The position numbers and the translations under genes were made by a program. From the NCBI GenBank assembly GCA_016714985.1, contig JADKBS010000001.1, forward strand, positions 453,001 through 517,000: a stretch of 64,000 bases of DNA, in the 5' to 3' direction. The DNA comes from Saprospiraceae bacterium (GTDB lineage Bacteria; Bacteroidota; Bacteroidia; Chitinophagales; Saprospiraceae). The notes under the pieces are model-generated. The model ran no database searches, was not told the origin of the DNA, and was given only the letters and a program-made list of their open reading frames with translations. Positions 43,707-52,566 of the stretch are shown here, in pieces (within the stretch, counting starts at the first letter, position 1; the number at the start of each line of letters is the position of its first letter).

Positions 43707-44741
43707 TTAATCCAAAATCACCGCCCCGGTATTGTTCGTCTTGTCGCATTCGAGTTTAAACTGGTCAGAGTCGAGGGAGAGGATGAGGCTTTTCATGTAG
43801 CGGGTCTTCTTGCGCACGTCCACCTTGATGCGGGTGGTGAAGGTGTCGCCAGGCTGTAGTTCGCCCGATTGCGAGGTGTCTGGCTTTAGCGCTTGCTCGC
43901 CAGCGGGCAGGGCACCTCTCGAAAGTGTCGGCACCCCGGAGATGAATGATTTTACGAGTACCCGCTCTGTCTGTTTGCTACCTTTATTGTAGAGTTGGAA
44001 CGGCCCAAACCCCTTGTTGGCAAGGGTGAACTCAATGGTGGCCGTCTTGTCGTCTTGCTCGATGATGCGGAGGCGCTGGAAATAAATATCGGGGCAATTT
44101 TCGGAGATGCCTGGCGGAACAGCGGAGGAAGGCGAAGGGTCTTCCTCGCCACCTTTTCCCACGAACACAGCGGCACTTTGGTTCTCAGGTACTTTGGGCT
44201 TTTCGCCAGCCTTGGTCTCAAAGCCTTCTGCAACTGGAGGTATTGAAGCTTCCTGCTTTTGGACAATAATGACTGACACCTTCAGTTCCTTGCCCTGTAC
44301 CGATTTGCCGACGCCCAGCTTGAATCCCTCCTCAAAAAGGGCTTGCTGGATGTTTGGGCGGAGGCCGCCCAATTTATTGCTGAAAATACTTTGGTCGAAG
44401 TTGAACTGCACCCAATGCTCGGTGCCTTTTTTGGAAAAATCCACATCCACCCGGCCTGAGTTTACGATGTTGAAGCGGAGCTTCACCCAATCATCATTTC
44501 GCTTGAGCACTTCAAAACTGTTCAGTTCGAGGCGGTAGCCACGGTACTTGACGGAGTCGCCTTCTGGGGAAGGATTGAAGGATTGCGGATTTGCGGATTG
44601 CGGATTGCGGATTGGGTTTCCAGCAGGGATAACAAAGGGTTTGGGGGGCGTAGCTGTTGGGGAAAACGACAGACCTGCAAGGCTGGCCGTGATGGCGAGC
44701 GCCCAAAAAAAATAATTGGCAGGTCTTAGATGTATCAACAT
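43707..44741 (-). CDS. Exported protein of unknown function with repeat-derived segment
   Basis: A 344-residue protein with an N-terminal signal (MLIHLRPANYFFWALAITAS). Residues ~35-60 (PFVIPAGNPIRNPQSANPQS) come from a GGATTGC/GGATTGAA array at 44568-44618; the same peptide pattern is in the O-antigen ligase-like protein. The remainder is beta-rich with two similar halves (RLELNSFEVLKRNDDWVKLR and YFQRLRIIEQDDKTATIEFT), perhaps CARDB-like. No function is recognised. Confidence 0.65.
   Translation of the reverse strand: MLIHLRPANYFFWALAITASLAGLSFSPTATPPKPFVIPAGNPIRNPQSANPQSFNPSPEGDSVKYRGYRLELNSFEVLKRNDDWVKLRFNIVNSGRVDVDFSKKGTEHWVQFNFDQSIFSNKLGGLRPNIQQALFEEGFKLGVGKSVQGKELKVSVIIVQKQEASIPPVAEGFETKAGEKPKVPENQSAAVFVGKGGEEDPSPSSAVPPGISENCPDIYFQRLRIIEQDDKTATIEFTLANKGFGPFQLYNKGSKQTERVLVKSFISGVPTLSRGALPAGEQALKPDTSQSGELQPGDTFTTRIKVDVRKKTRYMKSLILSLDSDQFKLECDKTNNTGAVILD
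44568..44618. repeat. Mixed GGATTGAA/GGATTGC array inside an exported-protein gene
   Basis: One GGATTGAA, then GGATTGC, GGATTTGC, GGATTGC, GGATTGC and GGATTGGG units, all translated in frame. The flank GGTTTCCAGCAGGGATAACA resembles the flank of the 14986 array. Confidence 0.75.
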
Positions 44742-44871
44742 GGTCGTTTAACGCACGCTGCGGAGCTTTTATGAGTGGGCGGTTGCGATTTTTTCATATA
44801 AAAACCTCGCCACTGCTTCAATGACTGCGCCAAAATAAGGCCAACCTTTATTTTTAAGGGACAAAACGTTG

Positions 44872-45351
44872 TCAAGACGCTGTTTCGTCTTCGTCCAAAA
44901 TCTCTACGGGCCGGTTGATGCTCTCTTGGAGGGAGATGAAGGTCTCAGTGCGCTGTATGCCTGAAATCTTCTGGATTTTGTCGTGCAGCACGTCCCGCAA
45001 GTGGTTGGTGTCACGGCAGTAGATCTTGGCGAAGATGCTATAAAGGCCCGTGGTATAGTAGGCTTCCACCACTTCTGGTATATTCTTTAGCTGCTCCGCA
45101 ACGTCGTCGTAAAGCGAGCTTTTGTCAAGGTAAATGCCAAGGAAGGCGCAGATGTCGTAGCCCAGCTTCTCATGGTCAATGATGAGGTGGGCACCCTGAA
45201 CGATGCCCATGTCACGCAGTTTTTTCATGCGCACATGCACCGTGCCGCCTGAGACGTAGCCGATTTTCTTCGCAACGTCCGTGTAGGCTTGCTCGGCATC
45301 GGTCATCAGCATGGAAAGTATGAGCTTATCGGTTTTGTCAATTCCGTTCAT
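44872..45351 (-). CDS. Lrp/AsnC family transcriptional regulator
   Basis: The start chosen is ATG 45351 (MNGIDKTDKLILSMLMTDAE); upstream codons do not fit the family. 159 residues. An N-terminal helix-turn-helix (AYTDVAKKIGYVSGGTVHVR MKKL) and a C-terminal RAM ligand-binding domain (VEAYYTTGLYSIFAKIYCRD, GIQRTETFISLQESI). Such proteins respond to amino acids; the targets are unknown. Single gene between an exported protein and a GH3 set. Confidence 0.9.
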   Translation of the reverse strand: MNGIDKTDKLILSMLMTDAEQAYTDVAKKIGYVSGGTVHVRMKKLRDMGIVQGAHLIIDHEKLGYDICAFLGIYLDKSSLYDDVAEQLKNIPEVVEAYYTTGLYSIFAKIYCRDTNHLRDVLHDKIQKISGIQRTETFISLQESINRPVEILDEDETAS

Positions 45352-45597
45352 GTTGGTATGTAAAAAGTACAAAGTAAAAAACTGAGCGGCGAGGGCACTT
45401 TGCCGTTTCAAATTTTTCAACAAAAATGCTATTCTATGCTGTAATCTTCAAAAAGCCAAGCGGAATTGTTCAACGGCTTGCCAATTTTTCAATTTTAGTG
45501 CCCTTGATTTGACATTATGCAGCAATCATTCGTGATTAGCAGTAAGGCGGTGACTTGGGCAGCCAAACCCCTCCAAAAGATGCAAACGAATCACGAG

Positions 45598-45936
45598 TCA
45601 CCACCTCAAATCCTCGTCCACAGCTTCGGAGCGTTGGCTGCCGTACTGTTTTTTGGTGGCGAGGCGTTGGCGTTGGCGTTCCATGACGAGCTTGGCAAGG
45701 GCCACATTGGCAGGGTCGGGATTGCTGGGTGAAAGGGCTTCGAGGATTTTATGCTCCAGCACGTCGTTGCGGTAGAGCAGGCTCATTAGGTACTCCATAT
45801 TGTGCTCTATCATCCATGAAATACGGTCGCAGAGCAGTTGGAAAAGCTCCTCCTCAGATGGGGCATTCGATTCGGGCGATAAGAGCTCAAATTCCTTGAT
45901 AATCAATTGATTGGTGCTGTCGTCGGGTAGGATCAT
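45598..45936 (-). CDS. Small conserved protein of unknown function
   Basis: A 112-residue protein without a signal or known motif. Acidic, helical N-terminal part (FELLSPESNAPSEEELFQLL) followed by a helical C-terminal part with many Arg and Gln (KLVMERQRQRLATKKQYGSQ). It starts 34 bases after the GH3 gene stop on the same strand and is probably co-transcribed with it. Confidence 0.6.
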   Translation of the reverse strand: MILPDDSTNQLIIKEFELLSPESNAPSEEELFQLLCDRISWMIEHNMEYLMSLLYRNDVLEHKILEALSPSNPDPANVALAKLVMERQRQRLATKKQYGSQRSEAVDEDLRW

Positions 45937-45970
45937 TATTTATTTTTTTGTAAATATTCAGCAGTTTTTC

Positions 45971-47494
45971 CTACGCATAAATGCGGGTAAACGCCAAAAT
46001 TTCCTCTACGTAGTTCCGGTTGTTCGAGAGGCGGGGCACTTTGTGCTGGCCGCCGTATTTGCCCTTGGCTTTCAGCCAATCGCTGAACGTTCCCTTGGGC
46101 ACGGTATGCAGCCGCAGGCGGTCGAGGGCTAGGGAGTTGTAGCGCTTCTGCTCGTAGTTGGAGTTCACTTTCTGGAGGTTCACGTCGAGGCGATCGGCAA
46201 AGGTGTCGAGGCAAGGCGGGGCTTTTTCAAACTCCACAATCCACTCGTGGCCACCTTTTTTGTCTTGCTCGAAATAGACGGGTGCCATTGTGTAGTCGCT
46301 CATGATGGCATCCAGTTCCTGGCAGGTGAGCGTGATGGCCCGGTCGGTGTTGGAGATGATGACATCTTCGCCGAAGGCGTTCACGTAGAGACTTGTACGC
46401 CCGCTGACCTTTATCTTATAGGGATTCAACGACGTGAACTGTACCGTGTCGCCGATGACATAGCGCCAAAGCCCGGCCTTGGTGGTGATAACGAGGGCAT
46501 AGTCAGTGCCGAGTTCCACTTCTTGCAGCGGGATGGCCTGTGGGTTTTCGGCGCCCCATTCCGATTTCGGCAAGAACTCGAAGTAGGTAGCACTGTCGAG
46601 CATGAGCAGCATGGCGCTGTCCTGTAGGTCGTTTTGGATAGAGAAATAGCCCTCCGAAGCGTTGTAAATTTCTTGGTACCAGAATTTTTTGGAACCAAAA
46701 TAATGCTCGAACTGCTTGCGGTGCGGCTCGAAATTGACGCCGCCGTGGATGTATGTTTCGAGGTTCGGCCACACGTCGAAGATGCAGGACTTGCCGGATA
46801 CGTCGAGCACTTTTTGTAGGAAGATGTTCGTCCAGGTGGGCACGCCACCTATCATCGAGATGTCCTCTTCTTGCAGCATGTCGGCCATAACGCCGATTTT
46901 TTCCTCCCAGTTGCGCATGGTGGCAATCTCCGGCCCAGGCACGTAGAACAAGCGGCCCACGAGCGGCATCTGCCGCAACAGTAGGGCAGATATGTCGCCG
47001 ATGGTGACGGCGGGATAGTCTTCGTCGGGGTAGTAAGTGCCGCCCATCACGATGTTCTTGTGCGCAAAAACATTGCTTTCCGGGTTGTTGTCGTAGAGGA
47101 AGGCAAGGGTGTCCCAGGCGCCCTTCACATGGTTGTCCATCAGGCTTTCCTCGGTCACGGGCAGGTATTTGCTTACCGCCCCAGTGGTGCCGCTCGATTT
47201 GGCGAACCACTCCACGAAGCCGGAACAGAGCACGTCCGTCTCGCCCCGCATCATGCGCTCGATGAAGGGTTTCAAACTGAGGTAGGTCTGCACGGGCACG
47301 TTTCGGGCATAGTCGGCGGGGGAGTTGATGCCGGAGAAATTGTGCATCTGGCCCCAGGCGGTGTCGGCATGGGCCTGCACCAGTTCCATCAACACCCGGT
47401 GCTGGGCCTCGTGCGGCGAGGCCATGAAGCGGCGGTTGGCCTCCATGCGGTGCTCCAAATATTTCGAGAATATTTTGTTGACAAGGGTTCGCAT
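45971..47494 (-). CDS. GH3 auxin-responsive promoter family protein (acyl-adenylate amido synthetase-like)
   Basis: A 507-residue protein. The N-terminal part is the adenylating domain: the P-loop-like FAKSSGTTGAVSKYLPVTE, then HGGVNFEPHRKQF and YNASEGYFSIQ; the C-terminal part follows GLWRYVIGDTVQF and ALTCQELDAIM. GH3 proteins join acyl acids to amino acids via acyl-AMP. In bacteria the substrate is usually unknown. It is transcribed divergently from the BASS transporter with a double-hairpin element between. Confidence 0.85.
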   Translation of the reverse strand: MRTLVNKIFSKYLEHRMEANRRFMASPHEAQHRVLMELVQAHADTAWGQMHNFSGINSPADYARNVPVQTYLSLKPFIERMMRGETDVLCSGFVEWFAKSSGTTGAVSKYLPVTEESLMDNHVKGAWDTLAFLYDNNPESNVFAHKNIVMGGTYYPDEDYPAVTIGDISALLLRQMPLVGRLFYVPGPEIATMRNWEEKIGVMADMLQEEDISMIGGVPTWTNIFLQKVLDVSGKSCIFDVWPNLETYIHGGVNFEPHRKQFEHYFGSKKFWYQEIYNASEGYFSIQNDLQDSAMLLMLDSATYFEFLPKSEWGAENPQAIPLQEVELGTDYALVITTKAGLWRYVIGDTVQFTSLNPYKIKVSGRTSLYVNAFGEDVIISNTDRAITLTCQELDAIMSDYTMAPVYFEQDKKGGHEWIVEFEKAPPCLDTFADRLDVNLQKVNSNYEQKRYNSLALDRLRLHTVPKGTFSDWLKAKGKYGGQHKVPRLSNNRNYVEEILAFTRIYA

Positions 47495-47510
47495 CGTTTG
47501 TTCATCGCTA

Positions 47511-47635
47511 ATAACTGCTAAGCGGGTGCTGTTTTTTGGGATGAAAATAGAAAATTTTCATCCCAAAAAACAGCACAATAGTTGGGAGGGGAAGAAGTTA
47601 AAATTTTCCCCTCCCAACCCTTCCTAAACAGTTGC
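47511..47635. repeat. Double-hairpin repeat element, copy B
   Basis: Outer AACTGCTAAG (47513-47522) and CTAAACAGTT (47624-47633) enclose a perfect 23-bp stem GTGCTGTTTTTTGGGATG... (47526-47548 with 47554-47576) and a 13-bp stem GTTGGGAGGGGAA (47581-47593 with 47606-47618). In reverse it has the layout of copy A at 4772. Confidence 0.75.
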
Positions 47636-47657
47636 CATCAACTTTTGAAATCCTTTC

Positions 47658-47665
47658 TACCTTTG
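47658..47665 (+). promoter_or_regulatory. Candidate promoter box of BASS transporter gene
   Basis: TACCTTTG, with a TTG 23 bases upstream (47632-47634) that overlaps the outer arm of the double-hairpin element. Confidence 0.45.
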
Positions 47666-47775
47666 GAGTTTCACGGGAGCATTCTTACGATGGGAATGGC
47701 TTGGGGCGAAAATAAGCGATGTTCTGAATTGTTTCCAACAATCGGGGCGAGTAAAAAATCATTCAATCAAATACA

Positions 47776-48666
47776 TTGATAGGATTCATACATGTTGAGA
47801 CGTTGCTGCAGGCCGTGCTGGCGATGATTATGTTGAGCGTGGGCCTGTCACTGACGACCAAGGACTTCCAGTACATCGTTCAGAACCCCCGCATTACCAT
47901 CATCGGGCTGTTCCTGAAAATGATTGTTTTTCCGTTCATCGGGGTGGCCATTGCCAATCTGTTGGGGCTTTCCGTCACTTTTCAGTTGGGTATTTTCATC
48001 CTGTTGATTTGCCCCGGCGGCACCACATCCAACCTCATAACTTATTGGTTTTCAGGCAACGTGCCCCTCACCATTGCCCTCACCACCATTGCCAGCTTTA
48101 TCGCCGTGGTCACGGTGCCCATTTTCACCAACTGGGCCCATAATTACTATTTCGGGGACAACGTCATCGTTGAGTTGCCCGTTTGGGACACCATCGCCAA
48201 TATTTTCATCGTGATGATACTGCCCGTGTTGCTCGGCATGGGGCTGCGCTGGCGCTTTGAAAAACCATCTATCACCGCCGAGAAAATCCTGAAATACGTG
48301 TCGGTGGTGCTATTGGCCATTGTTTATTTGATAAAATTCTTTGCCAGCAAGGAGCAAGGCGGCACGGAAATCAGCCGGGAGGAGTTCATGACCCTGCTGC
48401 CCGTGCTGCTGGCCATCAATGCCACGGCGCTGCTTTTTGGCTTTTTGGCCTCCAAGTTATTTAGGATAAAGACACAGGACAGCATGACCATCGGCATCGA
48501 GGTCGGCCTGGAAAACGTGAGCCTCGCCATCGTGGTGGGCAGTGTGCTGCTGCACAACGAAGACCTCGTGAAGCCGGGCCTTATCTATGCCATGTTCTCG
48601 TTCTGGACGGTGATGGGGTTTGCGGTGTTGGTGAAGAAATTGTTTCATGGGAAAAATTGGACATAA
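47776..48666 (+). CDS. Bile acid:sodium symporter (BASS) family protein
   Basis: A 296-residue polytopic protein with about nine or ten hydrophobic segments. Typical BASS features include LSVGLSLTTKDFQYIVQNPR, GIFILLICPGGTTSNLITYW and GIEVGLENVSLAIVVGSVLL (the E-x-G-x-Q-N-like segment as EVGLENV). It is likely a sodium-coupled uptake transporter of an organic anion. The start is a TTG at 47776; a better start was not found. Confidence 0.85.
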   Translation: MIGFIHVETLLQAVLAMIMLSVGLSLTTKDFQYIVQNPRITIIGLFLKMIVFPFIGVAIANLLGLSVTFQLGIFILLICPGGTTSNLITYWFSGNVPLTIALTTIASFIAVVTVPIFTNWAHNYYFGDNVIVELPVWDTIANIFIVMILPVLLGMGLRWRFEKPSITAEKILKYVSVVLLAIVYLIKFFASKEQGGTEISREEFMTLLPVLLAINATALLFGFLASKLFRIKTQDSMTIGIEVGLENVSLAIVVGSVLLHNEDLVKPGLIYAMFSFWTVMGFAVLVKKLFHGKNWT

Positions 48667-48709
48667 CCGTTTTCCTCCGTAAATTTCCCCTTCGAATAAG
48701 CAAACTACT

Positions 48710-49978
48710 ATGAAAGAAGACCTCCTACACTTCCTGTGGCGCACCCGCCGCTTCGAGCAGACGGGGCTGCGCACCACCGAGGGCGAGCCGCTCGAAATCC
48801 TCAGCCCCGGCAGCCACAATATCCATGCTGGCCCCGACTTCCTCGACGCCCGGCTGCGCATCGGCAGCACCACTTGGGCGGGCAACGTGGAGATGCACCT
48901 CACGGCCAGCGAATGGCTGCGCCACGGCCACCAAACCGACGCTGCCTACGGCAACGTCATCCTGCACGTCGTGCTGGAAGAAGACCAGCCCGTGCTGCGC
49001 AACGACGGCTCCCGCATCCCCTGCCTCGAAATGCGCAACCTCGTGCCGCCGGGCATCGCCGCCATTTACGAAAAACTGCTGCACAACGAACACTGGATTC
49101 CCTGCCACAACCTCTTCCATACCGTGCCCCCTATGACCCGCACCCTCTGGCTCGACCGGATGCTGGTGGAGCGTTTGGAACAAAAAACCACCGTAATAAA
49201 GGAAGCATTGGAGCGCAATAACGGCGATTGGGAAGAGACGTTCTACCAAATCCTAGCCCGCAATTTTGGCCTGAAGGTGAACGCTGAACCCTTTGAAATG
49301 CTGGCCCGCTCGCTGCCGCAGCGCATACTCGCCCGCCACAAGGACAACCCGTTGCAACTCGAAGCCCTGCTTTTCGGACAGTCCGGCCTACTGCCCGATG
49401 CCACCGACGAGGACTACCCCCTTGCCCTCAAAAAAGAATACGATTTCCTTCGGAAAAAATACAACCTGACGCCCCTCGAAGCGGCGCATTGGCGGTTCCT
49501 TCGGCTCCACCCCGGCAATTTCCCGACCATCCGGCTGGCGGAGTTCGCCCGGCTCACGGCACAGTCGGCGCACCTGTTCAGCCGCATCCTGGAGGTAGAA
49601 GACCAAGCTGGCATCGAGTCGCTTTTCAAGGTGAAACTCGACGGCTACTGGCTCACGCACTATACCTTCGGCAACGAGTCGCCCAAGAAAAACAAATCGC
49701 TCGGCAAGGAGGCCATCCGGCTTTTGACCATCAATACCATCGTGCCATTCCTGTTCCTCTATGGAAAAATGCGGGGCGAGGAGGCCCACAAGGACAAGGC
49801 GCTGCACCTGCTCGAAGCCCTGCCCCCGGAGCGCAACGCCATCATCGAAGGCTGGCAGCGGCTGGGCGTGGAGCCGCCCTCGGCGTACCAAACACAGGGG
49901 CTTTTGCAGTTGAAAAACGTTTATTGCGATGCGAAACGGTGCTTGGCGTGCGGGATTGGGGCGGGGATTTTGAAATAA
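48710..49978 (+). CDS. DUF2851 family protein
   Basis: A 422-residue cytoplasmic protein of the family typical of Bacteroidota, with EILSPGSHNIHAGPDFLDAR, WAGNVEMHLTASEWLRHGHQ and the C-terminal PKKNKSLGKEAIRLLTINTI. Function unknown; the N-terminal part carries the E-x-n and D-x-n core expected of a nuclease-like fold, which is only a suggestion. It is convergent with thrA in the presumed ancestral order; an island now separates them. Confidence 0.82.
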   Translation: MKEDLLHFLWRTRRFEQTGLRTTEGEPLEILSPGSHNIHAGPDFLDARLRIGSTTWAGNVEMHLTASEWLRHGHQTDAAYGNVILHVVLEEDQPVLRNDGSRIPCLEMRNLVPPGIAAIYEKLLHNEHWIPCHNLFHTVPPMTRTLWLDRMLVERLEQKTTVIKEALERNNGDWEETFYQILARNFGLKVNAEPFEMLARSLPQRILARHKDNPLQLEALLFGQSGLLPDATDEDYPLALKKEYDFLRKKYNLTPLEAAHWRFLRLHPGNFPTIRLAEFARLTAQSAHLFSRILEVEDQAGIESLFKVKLDGYWLTHYTFGNESPKKNKSLGKEAIRLLTINTIVPFLFLYGKMRGEEAHKDKALHLLEALPPERNAIIEGWQRLGVEPPSAYQTQGLLQLKNVYCDAKRCLACGIGAGILK

Positions 49979-50031
49979 CTCAATTTCCCAAATACCCCCC
50001 AATCCTTACCACCTCCGCAAACCCCCCAGCC
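49979..50031 (-). pseudogene. Displaced thrA 3' end, copy 0
   Basis: Minus-strand sequence matches the last ~50 bases of thrA and encodes FAEVVRIGGYLGN then a TGA at 49980-49982, directly against the DUF2851 stop. It ends at the island boundary. Confidence 0.8.
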
Positions 50032-50122
50032 TTTTCATTCAAGACTACCAATTGTTGATTGCGATTTGGAAAAACCAACTTTTTTTTTCAAAATTGCCAT
50101 TCAAAAACAATTGCTCTGCAAT

Positions 50123-50884
50123 ATGGCCGCAATCCTCAATTACATGCCCGAAATATCCGTACCCCAAGAAAACCTGAAATCTTGGGGAGAGCTTTGGCTT
50201 GGGACTGTCAATCCTCAAACGGGCAAACCAAAGAACCCAAACTGCTTCGACAGGCAGCAGTCTGTCAATTTTGCATCGTTCATTGACAGGGCAGTTGCTG
50301 AATCACTTGCTAAAATGTTGGGAAATATCCCGATAGTCGCCGGATCCCCCAAAAAGCTCATTCCGTCTCAAGCGGACTGTGTGGAAATGGGGCCGGCAAG
50401 GATAATTGGTGGGGTTCGCCCCCAAAACTTTGACGTTGCCTATCGGCCCGATGGTGTACGCATAGCGTTTGACAGCAAGACATTGAATGATGTAAAGAGT
50501 GTAGGAAAGAACTGGCAAAACATGGTCAATGAGTTGGCGACTGAGGCAGCGACTGTGCATACTCGGTTCCCTTATGCGATAGTCGCCTTTATGGTCGTCA
50601 TCCCCACTCCAGCACTTGGCGCTAAGCAACAAGCAGACTTGGTAAGGACCTTGGAAAGGATGGCTTCAAGAAGGGATGTGCTGAATCAGACCCACTTGGC
50701 AGAAGCTATTTCGTTAGTTGTCTGGAATCCCACTGATGGCACTATCAGCAATTCAATACCAGAACAAGGTTCTGTGTTGCGTATAGAGCGGTTTTCGGAA
50801 ATACTTTACCCTCAATACGTTAGTCGCTACAAAGGGCTTCCGCCGCATGATGAAACTGGGGACGACGAAGAAAGCGGAATCTAA
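50123..50884 (+). CDS. Type II restriction endonuclease-like protein
   Basis: The start chosen is ATG 50123 (MAAILNYMPEISVP); an in-frame GTG-like upstream start at 50066 is possible. 253 residues. A PD-(D/E)XK-like core is visible: FDVAYRPDG (Asp) and FDSK (Asp-x-Lys) in VRIAFDSKTLNDVKSV. It is followed 23 bases later by an adenine methyltransferase, which suggests a restriction enzyme protecting against phage. Recognition sequence cannot be inferred. The DNA is more AT-rich than the neighbouring core genes. Confidence 0.7.
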   Translation: MAAILNYMPEISVPQENLKSWGELWLGTVNPQTGKPKNPNCFDRQQSVNFASFIDRAVAESLAKMLGNIPIVAGSPKKLIPSQADCVEMGPARIIGGVRPQNFDVAYRPDGVRIAFDSKTLNDVKSVGKNWQNMVNELATEAATVHTRFPYAIVAFMVVIPTPALGAKQQADLVRTLERMASRRDVLNQTHLAEAISLVVWNPTDGTISNSIPEQGSVLRIERFSEILYPQYVSRYKGLPPHDETGDDEESGI

Positions 50885-50907
50885 GATAATTAATCAAAAA
50901 CCTCGCA

Positions 50908-52566
50908 ATGGATTTGTTTTTTGAGACCAATAAACTTCCTGCTACCAAGCGTAAACTAAGGGGTGGGTACTACACTCCGGGCAAATTAGCGAGGTATCTC
51001 GTTGATTGGGCGGTTCGTAGTGACACAAAACGGGTGATTGAGCCAAGCTGCGGGGATGGTAATTTTATTGCCCCCATTTTGGAAAAATTCAACAGTTTGC
51101 GGATAAAAGATTTTGACCTCACAGCTGTTGAACTGGAAGCGGATGAACTTATTGCTGCCCAGAACAGGGTGCAAGGCATCTATTCAAGTAGTGAAATAGA
51201 TTGGCGGCATGGTGATTTTTTTGGTCATTTTGCAGAATTAAGCACACAACAACCTTACGAGGTGCTGCTTGGCAACCCTCCATTCATTAGGTTTCAGCAC
51301 GTTGACAACGACAGCCGGGAAATTGCCTTTTCCCACCTTAGAAAAGCAGGATACAAGCCCACCAAATTAGCCAATATTTGGGCAGCTTTTGTCCAATTGG
51401 GCATAGAGTTATTAGGCGATGGCGGCAGGATGGGACTTGTTTTGCCAGCAGAATTGATGCAGGTTAATTATGCCGAAGAACTCAGGACCAAATTGGTTTC
51501 CTCCTTTGAACATGTGCTGCTTATAGGCTTCAAGAAATTAGTATTCCCAGATATTCAACAAGAGGTGGTCTTGTTGCTGGCAGAAGGCAAGCGTTCTGAC
51601 AAGGGATTCATTTCTGACATCCACACGCTTGAAGTGGAAGACGGGGAAGAACTTATCCGAACCATTGACCTCGAACAAGCGGTGCGGCACCTGCCCGTGA
51701 AACACACCCACCCTGGCATGAAATGGACTTCCCTTTTCATGTCAGCCGAGAAGTTCAACACACTTGAAGACGTTGCCAAAGACTCCAGGCTAGTAAAACT
51801 TGGGCAACTTGCTGATGTTGATGTTGGCCTTGTTACTGGCCGGAATAGTTTCTTTGTGATTGATGAAAAAAGGGTGGCAGCATTGCAGGCCCAAGATTTT
51901 GCTATCCCGATAGTTGGTAGGACAAGCTCATTGAAGTCCGTGATATTCAATGAGCAAGATTATGAGCATTATCGCCGCACCCACCCAGCGTTTTTGCTTA
52001 ATTTCAACAATAGGAAAACCGAGGAAATACCACAGGCGCTATTAAAGTATATCTCGCACGGTGAAAAGGAAGGTGTAAACGAAGGCTATAAATGCAGCAT
52101 TCGGAAACGCTGGTTTGACGTCCCCTCGATTTACATCCCTGATGGGTTTCTTTTCCGACAAATCCATAAATATCCGTTGATGGTGGTTAATGGCATAGGT
52201 GCCACCTCTACCGATACCGTACACAGAGTACGGATGAAAAACGGCCTTTCAATCACTACGCTGTCCTGCGTTTTCTTCAATTCACTGACCTTGGCTTGGG
52301 CAGAAGTCGCTGGTAGAAGCTATGGCGGCGGCGTCTTGGAACTGGAGCCAAACGAAGCAGAAAAACTGCTGATTCCTTGGAGCGATGAACTTGTTTTGGA
52401 CTTTTCCCGTGTGGATACACTCCTTAGGGCAGGCCAAGAAGTCGAGGCACTGGACTATGTTGATGGCATCGTGCTAGAGCAGTTCTTGGGCCTTTCAAGA
52501 ACCAAAGTGCTTGAAATCCGTGGTGCTTGGGAGGAATTGCGGGATAGAAGGATTAACAGAAAATAG
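50908..52566 (+). CDS. N6-adenine DNA methyltransferase (XhoI/PaeR7I-type class)
   Basis: A 552-residue protein. The N-terminal GGYYTPGKLARYLVDWAV and the AdoMet motif I VIEPSCGDGNFIAPIL (45-52 core) precede the catalytic NPPF at residues 123-126 (LLGNPPFIRF), giving the N6-adenine class. The rest (~200-552) is a probable target-recognition domain. With the upstream nuclease it forms a likely type II restriction-modification pair. The gene order (R then M, 23-base gap) suggests a single transcript. Confidence 0.85.
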   Translation: MDLFFETNKLPATKRKLRGGYYTPGKLARYLVDWAVRSDTKRVIEPSCGDGNFIAPILEKFNSLRIKDFDLTAVELEADELIAAQNRVQGIYSSSEIDWRHGDFFGHFAELSTQQPYEVLLGNPPFIRFQHVDNDSREIAFSHLRKAGYKPTKLANIWAAFVQLGIELLGDGGRMGLVLPAELMQVNYAEELRTKLVSSFEHVLLIGFKKLVFPDIQQEVVLLLAEGKRSDKGFISDIHTLEVEDGEELIRTIDLEQAVRHLPVKHTHPGMKWTSLFMSAEKFNTLEDVAKDSRLVKLGQLADVDVGLVTGRNSFFVIDEKRVAALQAQDFAIPIVGRTSSLKSVIFNEQDYEHYRRTHPAFLLNFNNRKTEEIPQALLKYISHGEKEGVNEGYKCSIRKRWFDVPSIYIPDGFLFRQIHKYPLMVVNGIGATSTDTVHRVRMKNGLSITTLSCVFFNSLTLAWAEVAGRSYGGGVLELEPNEAEKLLIPWSDELVLDFSRVDTLLRAGQEVEALDYVDGIVLEQFLGLSRTKVLEIRGAWEELRDRRINRK

